Positions 6,214 through 6,616 of a stretch of 6,616 nucleotides of DNA are shown here, in pieces. Below the pieces are notes generated by a model. It saw only the letters and a program-made list of their open reading frames with translations, was not told where the DNA came from and made no database searches. The DNA comes from Bacteroidota bacterium (lineage in GTDB: Bacteria > Bacteroidota > Bacteroidia > Flavobacteriales_D > Crocinitomicaceae). Made by a program: the position numbers and the translations under genes. Each line of letters starts with the position of its first letter. Position 1 is the first letter of the stretch. The stretch spans positions 1-6,616 of the forward strand of contig SBGS01000104.1 of NCBI GenBank assembly GCA_006226555.1, in the 5' to 3' direction.

Positions 6214-6616
6214 CGAAGTTTGTTTTTTATATCAGTGTTTTCTTCTTTGCTTTTTGTTCAAATGGACAACAACTCAATCGATACGAAATGTACAGTGATC
6301 ATTTCGATATTGAAGGATATACCAAACAGTATCAGCGTTCATTTGATTCTGCAGGAATAATAAAACAAAAGAATGAATACCATGCTCTAACGATAAGTCT
6401 GTACGGTATCATGTGCTACGATGAGTACATTAAAACCGGTAATGAACATTACCGAGAGCAATGTGAAAATCAATTCAAGTACTTTAAGGATACCAGTAAA
6501 TATGACTACCTGTTTGGTGGCAAGGGAGTAGGTTTACCTTATGAGTTTAAGTTTCATGATCTCACACCACCATGGTATTCTGGACTGACACAAGGTATTG
6601 CAGTTTCATTTCTGCT
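6210..6616 (+). CDS. secreted D-glucuronyl C5-epimerase-like protein (5' part, cut by window end)
   Basis: The reading frame from ATG at 6210 stays open to the window edge and gives 136 residues. It starts with a Sec-type signal: two early positive or polar residues (T2, K3), a run FVFYISVFFFAF, then CSNGQQ with likely cleavage near G19/Q20. C16 is not in a good lipobox, as the residue before it is Phe. The mature part has a helix pair containing LYGIMCYDEYIKTGN (64-78) and then LTPPWYSGLTQG (118-129). That tryptophan-SG-xx-QG signature and the preceding helix resemble the C-terminal alpha/alpha-barrel domain of heparosan D-glucuronyl C5-epimerases (GLCE_C). Such enzymes invert C5 of glucuronic acid within a polysaccharide. 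The ATGA overlap with the preceding small membrane gene implies the same operon as carB. The substrate is unknown and the rest of the protein is outside the window. Confidence 0.68.
   Translation, partial: MTKFVFYISVFFFAFCSNGQQLNRYEMYSDHFDIEGYTKQYQRSFDSAGIIKQKNEYHALTISLYGIMCYDEYIKTGNEHYREQCENQFKYFKDTSKYDYLFGGKGVGLPYEFKFHDLTPPWYSGLTQGIAVSFL

Overview
This window is an ordinary stretch of chromosome from a member of the Bacteroidota, most likely Flavobacteriales or a close relative. The evidence is a CarB protein that ends without the regulatory domain and closely resembles flavobacterial CarB as I remember it, a ClpC-type chaperone of the Bacteroidota kind, weak or absent Shine-Dalgarno sequences, and two promoter candidates of the Bacteroidota TAnnTTTG type. 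Base composition looks moderately AT-rich by eye. I see no insertion sequence, phage gene, CRISPR array, tRNA or rRNA.

Layout. Bases 1-585 (+) hold the 3' end of a ClpC-like AAA+ unfoldase. A strong hairpin with T-runs on both sides (636-665) separates it from a leftward, convergent cluster on the minus strand. In transcription order that cluster is a rhomboid-like membrane protein with C-terminal TPR repeats (2943-2014), a PyrR-like phosphoribosyltransferase (1978-1484) and the MurNAc-6-phosphate etherase murQ (1484-672). A divergent intergenic region (2944-3139) holds a 9-bp inverted repeat, a 12-bp palindrome and a likely carB promoter. Rightward from it run carB (3140-5956), a small single-pass membrane protein (5956-6213) and the 5' part of a secreted D-glucuronyl C5-epimerase-like protein (6210 to the window end). 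The last three genes overlap by 1 and 4 bases, so they are probably translated in a coupled way.

How the genes work together. MurQ acts in peptidoglycan (MurNAc) recycling, ClpC in protein quality control, and CarB in carbamoyl phosphate supply for pyrimidines and arginine. The leftward cluster links MurQ tightly to a PyrR-like enzyme (one-base stop/start overlap), but no shared pathway is evident. The rightward cluster links CarB to an envelope protein and a polysaccharide-modifying enzyme; a link through nucleotide-sugar demand is possible but speculative.

Points of interest. The rhomboid homologue keeps its serine but lacks the catalytic histidine, so it looks like a pseudoprotease. CarB lacks the allosteric domain. 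GATC is several-fold over-represented by hand count and densest in the clpC end. An uncharacterised epimerase-like gene lies in the carB operon. I did not find a clearly new multi-gene system here.
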